A stretch of 64,000 nt of DNA from Deltaproteobacteria bacterium HGW-Deltaproteobacteria-15 (GCA_002840535.1 PHBH01000017.1:1-64000); one strand, 5' to 3'. Shown: positions 41,774 to 51,044, counted from the stretch's first letter. Numbers and translations: made by a program. Notes: generated by a model from the letters alone, not told the origin.

Positions 41774-42619
41774 ATGATCCTTTCTTTTCATCCTGTCATC
41801 ATTGCAGACGTTCAGATCATTCTCGGGGATCGCAGCCTGAGTGGTGATGACCTGTCCCTTATACACGATGCAAAAGCCATCATCCTGCCCCAGAGCTGTT
41901 CAAGGGAACTCTATCGGACCTGCAGGGAATCGTCGGCAAGACTGTACCCGAATTATGACGTTCGATATGCCTATGAGGGAAAGATCGGGCAGAGTCTCCT
42001 GTTTCATGAGAGGGGATGGCCTCATCCCGCGACCACCCGCTGGTCTTCGGTTGAAGCATTCGCTCTCCATGAGGCGCAAGGAGTTCTCCCGCACAGGCCG
42101 CCATTTTTTCTGAAAAGGAACATGTGCCACGAAGGAGATGGGGTCTATCTGATCCAAGGATCTTCCGACCTGCAGATCGCGCTGGAGGACATTCGGAGAA
42201 AGGGGGATTCGGGCTTCATCGCACAGGATCTCGTCCCAACTGAAGGGAATGTGCTCCGAACAGTCATCCTGGGCAGGAGGATAGTGACCTACTGGAAGAG
42301 ACCCTCAGTGCCGGAGCAGATGGTTACGACGGTCGGCGCCGGCTCAGTGATTGACGAAACATGGATGCCCGAGCTTCAGGAAAAGGGCGTTGTTCAGGCG
42401 ATGCAAGTCTCCCGAGACTCGGGGATCAATCTTGCAGCCGTGGATTTCGTATTCTCTCTCCCCAATCCGGAACCTCAACCCCTGATCCTGGAGATCAACT
42501 ACTACTTCGGCAGAAGGGGACTAGGCGGTTCCCTCCGGTACTATCGCCTGCTCATGGATGCGGTTCGCGGATGGCTCGAGGAAAACGGTTTTGATCCCGA
42601 ACGCGTCTCACTTGTCTAA
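41774..42619 (+). CDS. ATP-grasp (RimK-like) protein
   Basis: The 281-residue protein has features of the ATP-grasp fold: a lysine in PPFFLKRNMCHEGDGVYLI, the ADP/Mg-binding region with FIAQDLVPTEGNVLRTVILGRRIVTYWKR, and the acidic metal ligands in AAVDFVFSL and LILEINYYFGRRGLGGS. Such enzymes ligate a carboxylate to an amine. It is short for RimK and the substrate is unknown. It stands alone between fmdB and yjbQ. Confidence 0.7.
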   Translation: MILSFHPVIIADVQIILGDRSLSGDDLSLIHDAKAIILPQSCSRELYRTCRESSARLYPNYDVRYAYEGKIGQSLLFHERGWPHPATTRWSSVEAFALHEAQGVLPHRPPFFLKRNMCHEGDGVYLIQGSSDLQIALEDIRRKGDSGFIAQDLVPTEGNVLRTVILGRRIVTYWKRPSVPEQMVTTVGAGSVIDETWMPELQEKGVVQAMQVSRDSGINLAAVDFVFSLPNPEPQPLILEINYYFGRRGLGGSLRYYRLLMDAVRGWLEENGFDPERVSLV

Positions 42620-42649
42620 GGGGATTTCTCCCCCAGCTTTGCAGAATTC

Positions 42650-43039
42650 TCATGCCTTTACATACACCTTGCGTGAACGCGGCCCGTCGAATTCGCAGAA
42701 GAAGATTTTCTGCCATGTTCCCAGCACCAGTCGGCCTCCTTCCACAAGCACGCTGACGGAACTGCCGACAAGGGACGCTTTGATGTGGCTGTCGGAGTTT
42801 CCTTCCGAGTGCCGGTATCCTTCGTGGGGAGGAACCATCTGGTTGAGCTTGGCGATAATGTCCCGGCATACATCAGGATCCGCGCCTTCATTGATCGTTA
42901 CCGCAGCAGTCGTGTGGGGCACAAAAACAACGCATATCCCGCCGGTGACGCCGCTCTTGGCGACCTCTATCTGCACCATGGAGGTGATGTCCACCATTTC
43001 CGTTCTGGCGTTTGTCTTGACGTTGACGATCGCGGGCAT
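42650..43039 (-). CDS. YjbQ family protein (UPF0047)
   Basis: The 129-residue protein matches the YjbQ/secondary thiamine-phosphate synthase family: [22 protein letters not shown], then [21 protein letters not shown] and [16 protein letters not shown]. The histidines and glutamates of the putative active site are intact. The ATG at 43039 has AAAGGAGG upstream; a longer reading is rejected. The 293 bases to the next gene show only a 44-codon open frame (43195-43329) without ribosome site. Confidence 0.9.
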   Translation of the reverse strand: MPAIVNVKTNARTEMVDITSMVQIEVAKSGVTGGICVVFVPHTTAAVTINEGADPDVCRDIIAKLNQMVPPHEGYRHSEGNSDSHIKASLVGSSVSVLVEGGRLVLGTWQKIFFCEFDGPRSRKVYVKA

Positions 43040-43332
43040 GGACCTGCCTCCTTTCATAGTTGTTTCCCTCTTTCCTCTTCTCACAGCTGATGAAAAAGGT
43101 CAACTCGATGCGGCCTCCTTTGGATGAGATGAAAGAGCTACCGCCCGCTAACCTTGTTCAAGCGGGATGCAAATAAGAGTTATGCACGGTTTTACATGGA
43201 CATCTATGAGACGGAAACGGGCAGGCTGATTCGTTCAACCCCGTTATTCGAAGGGACTGCTTACTTCAACAGATATCCCGTCCTTTTTTTCATCAGCATC
43301 AACAGCACGGATCTGAGGAGTCCTCCCTAGGC

Positions 43333-45255
43333 TCAGCCGAGCCGGAAAAAGATGCGGGAGATCAGGGCGATTACAGTGCCTACCGAGGTGTTCACAACGA
43401 GTGCGAAGCCCATTCCCAGATTGCCGATCACGGAACGAAGCATGCCCAGAGTGGCAAGACAGGGGATGTAGAACAGAGAAAAGACCGTGAAGACGAACAA
43501 CTGCTCATTGCTCATGACAGCGGCAAAATCGGTGGTGCCGAGGGCCTGTACAAGCATGATGACGGTAAGCTCTTTTCTTAGGATTCCGAAGATGAGAGTG
43601 ATGCTGACTGCTTCAGGAAGGCCGAGCAGCCCGCTCGTGAATGGAGAAAAGATTCTGTTGATCATTTCAGAGAGCTGGAGATAGTCGAAGAGGCTCAGGA
43701 TCAGGCTTCCTGCTATCAGGAGAGGCCAGGCAATCACGATGAACTCTCGTAGCCGGAACCATATCTTATTGAGCACCGCCCATATATTGGGTGCTTTGTA
43801 ACTGGGAATCTCAAGAACCATCCCCGGTGTGATTTCGGGCATGATGCGGGAAAGGACCTTCCCGGCTATCGCAATGACCAGCAGGTTAATGAGGTAAAGC
43901 AGGACAGCATAGAGCGGTCCCAGGTAGAAGGCGACAACGGCGAAAATAATGGTTGTCCTGGCGGCGCATGGAATAAAGGTGGACAGCACCGCGGTGATGA
44001 ATCGATCACGCCCTCTTTCCAGTATCCTCACCCCCATGATCGCAGGAACATTGCATCCATATCCAAGGACAAAAGGAATGATAGATTTTCCATGGAGTCC
44101 GATCCGATGCATGATGGAGTCCATCAGGAATGCGGCACGAGGGAGATATCCGATATCCTCAAGAAGCGAAAGGCAGAGAAGAAAGGGAACAAGATAGGGA
44201 AGCACAATCGCAATTCCGCCGGAAAACCCCTCGACCAGACCTTTCACAACCGTAAAGATCAGGGTCTCCCGGTTCATGTGTTCGCTGAGATGCCCGCTCA
44301 GGTCCTGGAACAATGCCAGGAGCGGGGTCTCCACGACTTTGCCGAATGTAAATACCAGGGAGAAAAAGAGAAGGAGAACCAGACCCAGAATGACATACCC
44401 AAGGACAGGGTGCATGATGTACTTGTCCACCCGATCCCGAAGCGATCTTTTCTCACGAGGCTTGACTGCGGCTACATGTTCGAAGAGGTTCATTGCCAAG
44501 GAATGCCTCTCCGATGAGACCACCATATCCGAAGGTCTGCCATGGGGTTCCGATATGGTGGTGCGCAGCCGTTCGACATCGAGGAGCAGTTTCGGCTTCA
44601 ATTTCCTCAGGAGGGCTTCGAATTCCATATCCCGCTGGAGCAGTTGAAGGGCAAATAGTCTGGCCGGCAAGCGAACTGCATCTGCAGTCTCCTCCAGGAA
44701 AGACATCAGTTCGGCGACCTTTTCCTCCACGTCGCGGCTGAAGTGAAAGCTCTTTCCTTTGCTGCCGGCGCGGGCCACCTCCACGGCGGCTTGGAAAAGC
44801 TCGGGAATGCCTTGGCCCCGGATGGAAATGGCAGGAACAACCGGGACCCCGAGATCGCTGGATAAATGTTCGACATCGATTTGGATTCCTTTTCGCTCGG
44901 CTTCATCCATCATGTTCAGGCAGACCACGAGCGGGATATCCAGATCCAGCAGTTCAATAGTCAACTCGAGGCTTCGGCTGAGAACGGACGCGTCGAGTAT
45001 ATTGATGACTGCGTCCGGTTTCTGATTCAGCAGATAGTCACGGGTGAGAAGCTCATGCTTTTCAGGAGAAGAGAAAGAATAAATCCCGGGAAGATCCACC
45101 AATTCGAACTCTTCAAGGTCGATACAGACATCGCTGCATACGTATTCGACCGTTGTTCCCGGAAAGTTCGAAACCGCGGTTTTATATCCGGCCACACTGT
45201 TGAAGAGAACACTTTTGCCGCAATTGGGTTGTCCTATAAGGGCTATTTTCATCAT
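43333..45255 (-). CDS. feoB: Ferrous iron transport protein B
   Basis: The 640-residue protein has an N-terminal G domain (GQPNCGKSVLFN, FPGTTVEY, DLPGIYS, NMMDEAERKG) and a C-terminal membrane part of about ten helices, including the Gate motifs (ALVEGFSGGIAIVLPYL, GYGCNVPAIMGVRILE). It imports ferrous iron across the inner membrane. Its start overlaps the stop codon of feoA (ATGATGA), so translation is coupled. It is slightly shorter than the E. coli protein, as is usual in this phylum. Confidence 0.96.
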   Translation of the reverse strand: MMKIALIGQPNCGKSVLFNSVAGYKTAVSNFPGTTVEYVCSDVCIDLEEFELVDLPGIYSFSSPEKHELLTRDYLLNQKPDAVINILDASVLSRSLELTIELLDLDIPLVVCLNMMDEAERKGIQIDVEHLSSDLGVPVVPAISIRGQGIPELFQAAVEVARAGSKGKSFHFSRDVEEKVAELMSFLEETADAVRLPARLFALQLLQRDMEFEALLRKLKPKLLLDVERLRTTISEPHGRPSDMVVSSERHSLAMNLFEHVAAVKPREKRSLRDRVDKYIMHPVLGYVILGLVLLLFFSLVFTFGKVVETPLLALFQDLSGHLSEHMNRETLIFTVVKGLVEGFSGGIAIVLPYLVPFLLCLSLLEDIGYLPRAAFLMDSIMHRIGLHGKSIIPFVLGYGCNVPAIMGVRILERGRDRFITAVLSTFIPCAARTTIIFAVVAFYLGPLYAVLLYLINLLVIAIAGKVLSRIMPEITPGMVLEIPSYKAPNIWAVLNKIWFRLREFIVIAWPLLIAGSLILSLFDYLQLSEMINRIFSPFTSGLLGLPEAVSITLIFGILRKELTVIMLVQALGTTDFAAVMSNEQLFVFTVFSLFYIPCLATLGMLRSVIGNLGMGFALVVNTSVGTVIALISRIFFRLG

Positions 45256-45488
45256 TGCTCTTCTACTTCTACCTCTACCTTTTCAGCCATTCCCTTCCCT
45301 ATACCCACTTCGGTGCCGTGAACTTCAATCAGAACAGGCCCTCCGAAAAAGCCGTTTCGAATCACCCGAATCCTGTCCGAGGGGTGGAGACCGAGCCTTC
45401 CCAACCGATGGTGAATCGAGTGTCCTCCCTTGATCTCTTTTATAACAGCGAAATTCCCGCCTTTCAGTTTTGCCAACGTTGTAATCAT
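45252..45488 (-). CDS. feoA: Ferrous iron transport protein A
   Basis: The 78-residue SH3-like protein (GHSIHHRLGRLGLHPSDRIRV, GGPVLIEVHGTEVGIGKGMA) works with FeoB. It overlaps the DtxR-type gene by four bases upstream and feoB by four bases downstream, so all three are one translation-coupled unit. The C terminus is Glu/Val-rich (KVEVEVEEQ). Confidence 0.93.
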   Translation of the reverse strand: MITTLAKLKGGNFAVIKEIKGGHSIHHRLGRLGLHPSDRIRVIRNGFFGGPVLIEVHGTEVGIGKGMAEKVEVEVEEQ

Positions 45489-45946
45489 TTCGACCCGCTT
45501 CCTCCGGCTCTGTTGCAGAAGCTCATGAAATCTTTCTCCCAGTAAAGCCGCTCCTTAGGTTGTTTCTCGATGAACTCCGCCAACACCTTAAGTCTTCTCA
45601 CCGTCTCCGGGCTGACAGCATGCTCGATCCTGCAGGCGTCGTGAGCTGCAGTCTCCGAATCCAGATAAAGAATGTTCTCCAGAAAATGCGTCAACACATC
45701 GTGGCGGTGAATGACGGAGGCGGCGATCTTTTCCCCTTGTTGGGTCAGACGGATATAGCCGTAAGGCTCCTGTTCAACGAGATCCTTTCGTTTCAGGTTC
45801 TTGAGAACGCCAACCACACTGGCGTTTGTTACCTGAAGACGTTCTGCGATGCTCTTTACGCGTGCAATTCCTTCCTGATGGCAGAGATGGTAGATCGCAG
45901 TCAGGTAGTCTTCCATTTTGGAGCTCACTTTTGCTTTGATGCTCAT
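45485..45946 (-). CDS. DtxR/MntR family metal-dependent regulator
   Basis: The 153-residue protein has the winged-helix DNA-binding part (SIAERLQVTNASVVGVLKNLKRKDLV) and the dimerisation and metal domain with HRHDVLTHFLENIL and CRIEHAVSPETVRRL, where conserved His, Glu and Cys bind Fe or Mn. There is no SH3 third domain. It heads the feoAB operon and probably represses it with ferrous iron. A candidate operator overlaps its -35 box. Confidence 0.92.
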   Translation of the reverse strand: MSIKAKVSSKMEDYLTAIYHLCHQEGIARVKSIAERLQVTNASVVGVLKNLKRKDLVEQEPYGYIRLTQQGEKIAASVIHRHDVLTHFLENILYLDSETAAHDACRIEHAVSPETVRRLKVLAEFIEKQPKERLYWEKDFMSFCNRAGGSGSK

Positions 45947-45996
45947 GGGAGTCCCTCTAATATTTGGTACCCCGAAGAATATATAGAGCGCATAAC

Positions 45997-46014
45997 TTTG
46001 TCAACATTGACTAA
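45997..46014. promoter_or_regulatory. Candidate operator of the dtxR-feoAB operon
   Basis: TTTGTCAA-CA-TTGACTAA is an 18-bp near-palindrome with 7 of 8 arm pairs. It contains, on the minus strand, a TTGACA followed after 17 bases by TATTCT, so a bound repressor would cover the -35 box. It is about 50 bases before the regulator gene. Confidence 0.6.
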
Positions 46015-46236
46015 GACATGCTCCTTAACATTCTGCTCAGAGAGTCGGGTGTCCAGGTTTGCAGATGGCGCTTTTCGGCAACTTGCCATTTTTTCTCTTG
46101 CTTCGGACTGGGGAAATGGCTATAGTATTGACATTGACCCGCAGATTTTGCGGGGGGTTTCGTCCAGTAAGGTCCATTTGTCAAGAGTGGCAACCTGAGG
46201 TGAGACGAGAGAATTTCACGAAAGGAGGATGCCACA

Positions 46237-46437
46237 ATGGCGAATGGTGTCGTAAAATGGTTTAACGACCAAAAAGGGTACGGCTTTATCCAGCAGGAAA
46301 ACGGTGCTGACGTTTTCGTACATCATTCCGGGATTGTAGCGACAGGCTTCAAATCTCTGAGTGAAGGCGACCGCGTGACGTTCGATGTCGAGCAGGGCAA
46401 AAAAGGCCCGGCTGCCGTCAATGTAAAAGTAGTCTAG
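46237..46437 (+). CDS. Cold-shock protein (CspA family)
   Basis: The 66-residue protein is a single cold-shock domain with both RNA-binding motifs, KGYGFI and VFVHHS, and ends [10 protein letters not shown]. It melts RNA structure and is usually abundant. A CCCGCA / TGCGGG hairpin sits in its leader (46138-46153). Strong ribosome site AAAGGAGG. It ends in a strong terminator, so it is monocistronic. Confidence 0.96.
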   Translation: MANGVVKWFNDQKGYGFIQQENGADVFVHHSGIVATGFKSLSEGDRVTFDVEQGKKGPAAVNVKVV

Positions 46438-46457
46438 CCTGCTAAACATCTAAAATG

Positions 46458-46492
46458 AAGTGCTCCGCAGTGTCACGCGGAGCACTTTTTTT
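46458..46492 (+). terminator. Terminator after the cold-shock gene
   Basis: AAGTGCTCCGC (46458-46468), eight-base loop, GCGGAGCACTT (46477-46487), then seven T. A perfect stem of 11 bp. Confidence 0.95.
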
Positions 46493-46642
46493 ATGCACCC
46501 AATGAGGGTGACAATTTAGCTCTATAAAGTAGAACGAGGTTGGCCGTGGGGGCCTCTCTTCAAAAACGAAGACGTACCGGGGAAAGCGCTGAAGGTGGTG
46601 CACAGGAGGGTGGCAGCCGAACATAGGGCAGCGCAGCGGCTT

Positions 46643-47827
46643 TTAAGGCAGTATGAGCCTTGAAGCAGGCTCTTCCTTGGACATGTCCTTTCGATTCTCT
46701 TCCATGCGTCCGAGGTAGTAACTCAGGCTGTGTTCAACCAAGTGCCTTAAAAAGTCACTGGACTTGAAAGTGGAATCTTTTTCTCTCACCGAGAGGGCTG
46801 CCTTCAGAGCGAGAACTGCATAATCCTCCTCCCCGGCTTTGTAAAAAAGGTAAGCGATTTCTTCAAGCCGAGCCCTTGTGAGGGCTCTTTTCTCGTCCGT
46901 GTAGATTTTTGAAACAAATCCTTCTTTCAGGTCCTGGATGCGGGAACCCTTTTGCTCTGCTGAGACAAGGATTGGGCTCTGCTGCACACTGAGGATCTCC
47001 TGGATCAGAGGCTTAATTTCATCAGGGTGGACGATCCATGTCTCCATCCACTTGTGGCCAAGCAGTTTGTCTATCTGTGAGTCTGTGATCGCAGGATCGG
47101 CAAGGGAATTGATTGGGATCAGTTCATAGACGATGGGAGCCTTCAGCAAAGAGGCCTTTTCAAGCAGCCACGGTCGCAGTCTCAGGTAATCCGATGTCGC
47201 GCGATTGGGGCCGGTTTTGCTCTTGTGGTAGGCGGATTCAAGTAGGGTTGCAGCGTGCTCGAGAGAGGTTTCCAGCAGGTCCCCGACGCTTTGGAAGAAG
47301 AAGTCCCTCATCTCTCTTGCTTTTCTTTTGCTGTATCTCCCAAAGACAAACTCCTGCATACCCTTTTCATCGCTCACCACGCCCATCGCCAGATCCACGC
47401 CGGCAGGAATTCTTGAGGTTTGAATGAACACCGCGCGGTTTCCGAGGCCGTCGGGCGGACTGACATATGCATTGGACTGAGATCCTTCCTGCCGGACCGC
47501 CACAAACGCGGGTCGGTCATCTTTCCGCCTTTCAGGAACATCGACTCCTCTCTGTTTCAGACGAAAGAGCCCCTTTCTGACGGCTTTCTGGACCTCCTTC
47601 TGGGGGAAGCTTTCCTGAATGGCGACCATAAAGTTGATTGCCCCAGGGTTCTCAAGAGGGATTCTTTCGACAAAAACAGCAGCAAGTCGCGGGCTCCCAA
47701 GTCTATCGCTCACTGCCGAAGGCTCCAATCGGGAGATATCCTCAAGAAGAGAATTAACTCGCGCCTCGTCATCGGGCGAGAGGGACGGCGCTGAATGGAC
47801 CATTTTCCTGGGATGTTTCCTGCTCAT
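46643..47827 (-). CDS. Conserved hypothetical protein, 394 residues
   Basis: I do not recognise this protein. It has no signal peptide or membrane segment. The first 100 residues contain a helical SLSPDDEARVNSLLEDI segment and a PGAINFMVAIQESFPQKEV part, the middle has GVDLAMGVVSDEKGMQEFVFGRYSKRKARE, and the end has helices like RLEEIAYLFYKAGEEDYAVLALKAAL that resemble TPR-like pairs. Coding bias and length support a real gene. It is transcribed alone, away from rnc. Confidence 0.65.
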   Translation of the reverse strand: MSRKHPRKMVHSAPSLSPDDEARVNSLLEDISRLEPSAVSDRLGSPRLAAVFVERIPLENPGAINFMVAIQESFPQKEVQKAVRKGLFRLKQRGVDVPERRKDDRPAFVAVRQEGSQSNAYVSPPDGLGNRAVFIQTSRIPAGVDLAMGVVSDEKGMQEFVFGRYSKRKAREMRDFFFQSVGDLLETSLEHAATLLESAYHKSKTGPNRATSDYLRLRPWLLEKASLLKAPIVYELIPINSLADPAITDSQIDKLLGHKWMETWIVHPDEIKPLIQEILSVQQSPILVSAEQKGSRIQDLKEGFVSKIYTDEKRALTRARLEEIAYLFYKAGEEDYAVLALKAALSVREKDSTFKSSDFLRHLVEHSLSYYLGRMEENRKDMSKEEPASRLILP

Positions 47828-47995
47828 TTGAAATAGGCTCTCCGAATGTCTAATCTATTCGGGATGGTTCAAAAAAACAAGCGAAACAGAGAAATGGTGT
47901 GCATGCGCTTTTCAAAGTACGTCTCGTCATTGATACACCACCACAGCCGGCTCCCGCGTCATCTCCAGCGCCCAAGTTTCAGGAAAGGGATTATC

Positions 47996-48025
47996 TTGAC
48001 TATCAGCCCTGTAGCCCCCTATATT
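47996..48025 (+). promoter_or_regulatory. Promoter of rnc-radical SAM-era
   Basis: TTGACT (47996-48001), 18 bases, TATATT (48020-48025). Start point near 48032, about 46 bases before rnc. Confidence 0.6.
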
Positions 48026-48077
48026 GCGATCAATTTGACTTACTCATCCCAACCGCCGTCGGCGGAAATCGTTGGAC

Positions 48078-48788
48078 ATGCGAATGAGAGATCTGGAACC
48101 CTTTGAAGAGAGACTGGGCTATTCCTTTAAGCGGACCGAGCTCCTGGAGGAAGCACTGAGGCACGCTTCCTATGCCCATGAGCAGGAAGGGAGTGACTCC
48201 CACGACAACGAGCGTCTGGAGTTCCTTGGGGACGCAGTGCTTGACCTTGCAATCAGTCATCTTCTCATGCAGCTTTTTGAGACGGCGAAGGAAGGCGATC
48301 TTTCCAAGTTTCGGGCCTCGGTAGTCAATGAAAAAGTCCTTTCCCAGGTTGCCAAAGAACTGGGTATCGGCGAGGTTCTTCTCCTGGGCCGAGGAGAGGA
48401 TATGGGAGGGGGGAGAGGCAAACCCTCTATCCTTGCCGATGCGCTGGAAGCGGTGCTCGGGGCCATTTACCTCGACTCCGGGTTCGACAGCACCATGGCC
48501 ATTATTGAACTCCTTTTCAAGCCTCTCATATCAAACCTCGATTCATGGAAATCCATGGAAGACTATAAAAGTCTTCTGCAGGAATACACTCAAAATGTAT
48601 TCAAATCGCGGCCTGAATATCTTGTAATTCATGAAAGCGGACCCTCCCATGACAAACTCTTCCGCGTGGCGATTTACCTGCGTGGCAAAGTCCTTGCCGA
48701 GGCTGAAGGAAAGAACAAGAAAGAGGCTGAACAGAAAGCGGCAAGGGAGGCTTTCCATTGCATGATGACCGAATCAGGAACCCCCTGA
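48078..48788 (+). CDS. rnc: Ribonuclease III
   Basis: The 236-residue enzyme cuts double-stranded RNA. It has the signature NERLEFLGDAVLDL with catalytic acidic residues, a second acidic site in DALEAVLGAIYLDSGF, and the C-terminal dsRNA-binding domain (DYKSLLQEYTQ to AEQKAAREAF). The ATG at 48078 or 48084 is likely. It overlaps the next gene by 31 bases. The many RNA hairpins described in this window are possible substrates. Confidence 0.95.
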   Translation: MRMRDLEPFEERLGYSFKRTELLEEALRHASYAHEQEGSDSHDNERLEFLGDAVLDLAISHLLMQLFETAKEGDLSKFRASVVNEKVLSQVAKELGIGEVLLLGRGEDMGGGRGKPSILADALEAVLGAIYLDSGFDSTMAIIELLFKPLISNLDSWKSMEDYKSLLQEYTQNVFKSRPEYLVIHESGPSHDKLFRVAIYLRGKVLAEAEGKNKKEAEQKAAREAFHCMMTESGTP

Positions 48789-49792
48789 TCATACCGATTT
48801 TTATCCCCAATCTGGGTTGTCCGCACAGGTGTATCTTCTGTCGACAGGAGACGATCACTTCTCAAGCCGGTTCGGTGAGAAGGGAGGAGGTGAGGAGTTC
48901 GATCGAAAAGGCGATCCGCTCCACCGGCTTCGATCCTCTCAGAAGGGCGGAAGTGGCCTTCTATGGCGGTACGTTCACCGGACTCCCGGTGGATATGATG
49001 GACGAGTTTCTCGGTGCGGTGAGACCGTTCATCCGCCAAGGTTTGATCAGCTCCATCAGGATCTCTACCCGGCCCGATTTTATTCACGAAAGGCATATGG
49101 AACTCCTGAAAAATTCGGGAGTCTCCACAATTGAGATCGGGGCACAGTCAATGGACAATCGTGTTCTCAAGCTTGCGAAGCGGGGCCATTCAGCCGAAGA
49201 TACGATCAGGTCGGTCGGGCTTCTGAAAAATTACGGGTTCAAAGTGGGGATACAGTTGATGCCCGGGCTTCCGGGGGATTCTGAAGACGGCTTCCTGAAG
49301 ACAATCGATACAATCGTCGATCTCCGGCCGGACATGGCGCGACTCTATCCCACACTCGTGATTCGCGGAACCGCGCTCGAGAAGCATTATCTCGACGGTC
49401 AATACCGGCCTCTCTCGCTGGAGGACGCCGTGAGGCAGTGTGCGGAAGGCTGTATCCGTCTCGAAGGAAACGGAATACCGGTCATTCGGATCGGGATCCT
49501 GAATGCCCCGTCTCTTGCCGAAAAGGGGGAGATCGTTGCAGGACCATGGCATGCGTCTTTCGGCTATCTGGTAAGATGCAATATTTACTGGAGGAGGATT
49601 GAATCTTTTCTTCCAGCAAGAGGCGAAGCCGATCAAATCAGTTTACGCGTCTCGCGACGAGAGCTGCCGCTGGTCAGGGGTTTCAGGAATACCGGCGTGA
49701 GAATGATCGAAGAGAAAACCGGTGCCAAGGTGAAGAGGATTCGCCCGGACGATTCCCTCGCCTTCGGCGAGATTGCGGTGGAAAAACTATGA
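48758..49792 (+). CDS. Elp3-like radical SAM protein
   Basis: The 344-residue protein has the CPHRCIFC radical SAM cluster motif, the GGTFTGLP glycine-rich motif and SIRISTRPD, matching the Elp3/HemN-like family that commonly lies between rnc and era. The C-terminal part lacks the acetyltransferase domain of Elp3, so it may modify tRNA without acetyl-CoA or have another substrate. A TTG start at 48758, seven bases after GGGAGG inside the rnc end, is the only good start. It overlaps era by four bases. Confidence 0.82.
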   Translation: MHDDRIRNPLIIPIFIPNLGCPHRCIFCRQETITSQAGSVRREEVRSSIEKAIRSTGFDPLRRAEVAFYGGTFTGLPVDMMDEFLGAVRPFIRQGLISSIRISTRPDFIHERHMELLKNSGVSTIEIGAQSMDNRVLKLAKRGHSAEDTIRSVGLLKNYGFKVGIQLMPGLPGDSEDGFLKTIDTIVDLRPDMARLYPTLVIRGTALEKHYLDGQYRPLSLEDAVRQCAEGCIRLEGNGIPVIRIGILNAPSLAEKGEIVAGPWHASFGYLVRCNIYWRRIESFLPARGEADQISLRVSRRELPLVRGFRNTGVRMIEEKTGAKVKRIRPDDSLAFGEIAVEKL

Positions 49793-50670
49793 CATTCCTA
49801 TCTGGTTTCATTGCGATCATCGGCCCGCCCAATGTGGGTAAGTCCACGCTCCTGAACAGGCTGCTGGGCAAGAAGGTGGCAATCGTCTCGCGAAAACCAC
49901 AGACCACCCGCAACCGTATCCTGGGAGTGCTGCATGGTGAAGGGTTCCAGATGATATTCCTGGACACTCCAGGAATTCACAAGGCAAGAACATCTCTTCA
50001 CAAAAGCATGGTTTCCTCCGCTATCTCGGCATTGAAGGAGGTGGATATTGCTGTGGTGATCATCGAAAAGCACCGGCCTCATGCTCCGGAGATCCCTCTT
50101 GTTCTGAAAAATCTGAAACAGGCAGAAAAGCCTGCCGTTCTGGTCATCAACAAGATCGACCTCGGGCCCAGGGAGCATCTGCTGCCGATCATAGACGAGT
50201 ACCGTAAGATCTCTCCTTTTGAGGCGATTGTGCCGGTATGTGCTCTCACCGGCGAGGGACTCGATAGCCTGCAGGATGTGCTGAAGAGAAATCTCAAGAC
50301 AGGGCCTATGTTCTTCCCGCAGGACATCAGCACGGACCAGACCGAATCCTTTCTTATGGCGGAGATCGTCAGGGAAAAGATTTACCAGCATACCGGGGAC
50401 GAGATACCCTATTCCTCCGCAGTAACGATAGAGAGTATCAATGAAAAGGCCAAGGACCTCCTGGTCGTCTCCGGCCTCATTCATGTGGAGTCGAATTCAC
50501 AGAAAGGAATTCTCATTGGACAGAAAGGAAAGATGATCAAGGCCATAGGTCAATCTGCCCGGATGGAAATTGAGAACCTTTTTGGGATGAGGGTCTACCT
50601 GGAACTCAATGTGCGGGTGGAGAAGAACTGGAGCAGAAATCCCAGAGCGCTGAGGAGGCTGGGGTACTAG
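49789..50670 (+). CDS. era: GTPase Era
   Basis: The 293-residue GTPase aids 16S rRNA maturation and 30S assembly. Motifs G1 GPPNVGKST, G3 DTPGIH and G4 NKIDL are intact, and the C-terminal KH domain has GQKGKMIKAIGQSARMEIE and the GVNRNPRALRRLGY-like end. It is the last gene of the rnc cluster. No terminator stem stands immediately after it; a heptamer array follows. Confidence 0.96.
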   Translation: MTFLSGFIAIIGPPNVGKSTLLNRLLGKKVAIVSRKPQTTRNRILGVLHGEGFQMIFLDTPGIHKARTSLHKSMVSSAISALKEVDIAVVIIEKHRPHAPEIPLVLKNLKQAEKPAVLVINKIDLGPREHLLPIIDEYRKISPFEAIVPVCALTGEGLDSLQDVLKRNLKTGPMFFPQDISTDQTESFLMAEIVREKIYQHTGDEIPYSSAVTIESINEKAKDLLVVSGLIHVESNSQKGILIGQKGKMIKAIGQSARMEIENLFGMRVYLELNVRVEKNWSRNPRALRRLGY

Positions 50671-50730
50671 TGTGCTGTCCCATAAGTTCTGTCCTTGATT
50701 TGGCAATTCAACAGGAGCGGGGATTGCCGT

Positions 50731-50776
50731 GAAATCCGAATATCGAAATCCGAAATCCGAAACAATACCGAAATCC
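50731..50776. repeat. Heptamer array after era
   Basis: GAAATCC, GAATATC, GAAATCC, GAAATCC are in 7-base phase at 50731-50758, followed by an 11-base unit and another GAAATCC at 50770-50776. Same design as the operon arrays with another unit sequence. Confidence 0.75.
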
Positions 50777-50871
50777 AAATATTTAAAATTAAAAGCAAAC
50801 TGCGCGAATGAAATTGCCATTTTCTCATGCGGAATTTATGTGACGCGGCATGATTCAAGCGTCCCCCAAAA

Positions 50872-50907
50872 AAAGAAACCGGCCTGGGAGTTTAGGCCGG
50901 TTTCTTT
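50872..50907 (+). terminator. Strong hairpin in the era-regulator gap
   Basis: AAAGAAACCGGCCT (50872-50885), loop GGGAGTTT, AGGCCGGTTTCTTT (50894-50907): 14 perfect pairs with A-rich and T-rich ends, so it could terminate transcription from either side. It ends three bases before an AGGAGGAAAG ribosome site. The 486-base gap (50671-51156) otherwise holds the heptamer array and a possible gene remnant; a GTACAA/TTGTAC inverted pair lies at 51062-51077. Confidence 0.7.
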
Positions 50908-50923
50908 CTTAGGAGGAAAGAGT

Positions 50924-51044
50924 ATGTTCGCTTTCGGTATCTGGTTATCGCAAGAACCCTGCCAAAGAGCTGCTTAAACTGGTTTTTCTCGTAACATGCA
51001 GGAACTTCATTGAAAGTACCGATAGTGACAATCCGGTTGGCTGA
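50924..51044 (+). pseudogene. Possible tatA remnant
   Basis: After a perfect ribosome site (AGGAGG, seven bases) an ATG opens MFAFGIW, the exact opening style of TatA (MFGFGxWEL). The reading then stops after 17 codons; the next frame continues YRKNPAKELLKL... to a stop at 51044 without the expected hydrophobic helix. I suggest a decayed or internally deleted twin-arginine translocase gene; support is only the start region. Confidence 0.3.

Noticed and set aside
43195-43329. A 44-codon open frame between yjbQ and feoB
   Set aside because: No ribosome site and no resemblance to a known small protein.
31788-46571. The word TTCAAAAACGAAG shared by two gaps (31788-31800 and 46559-46571)
   Set aside because: Thirteen shared bases with weak similarity around them; may be a dispersed repeat but not enough to claim one from two copies.
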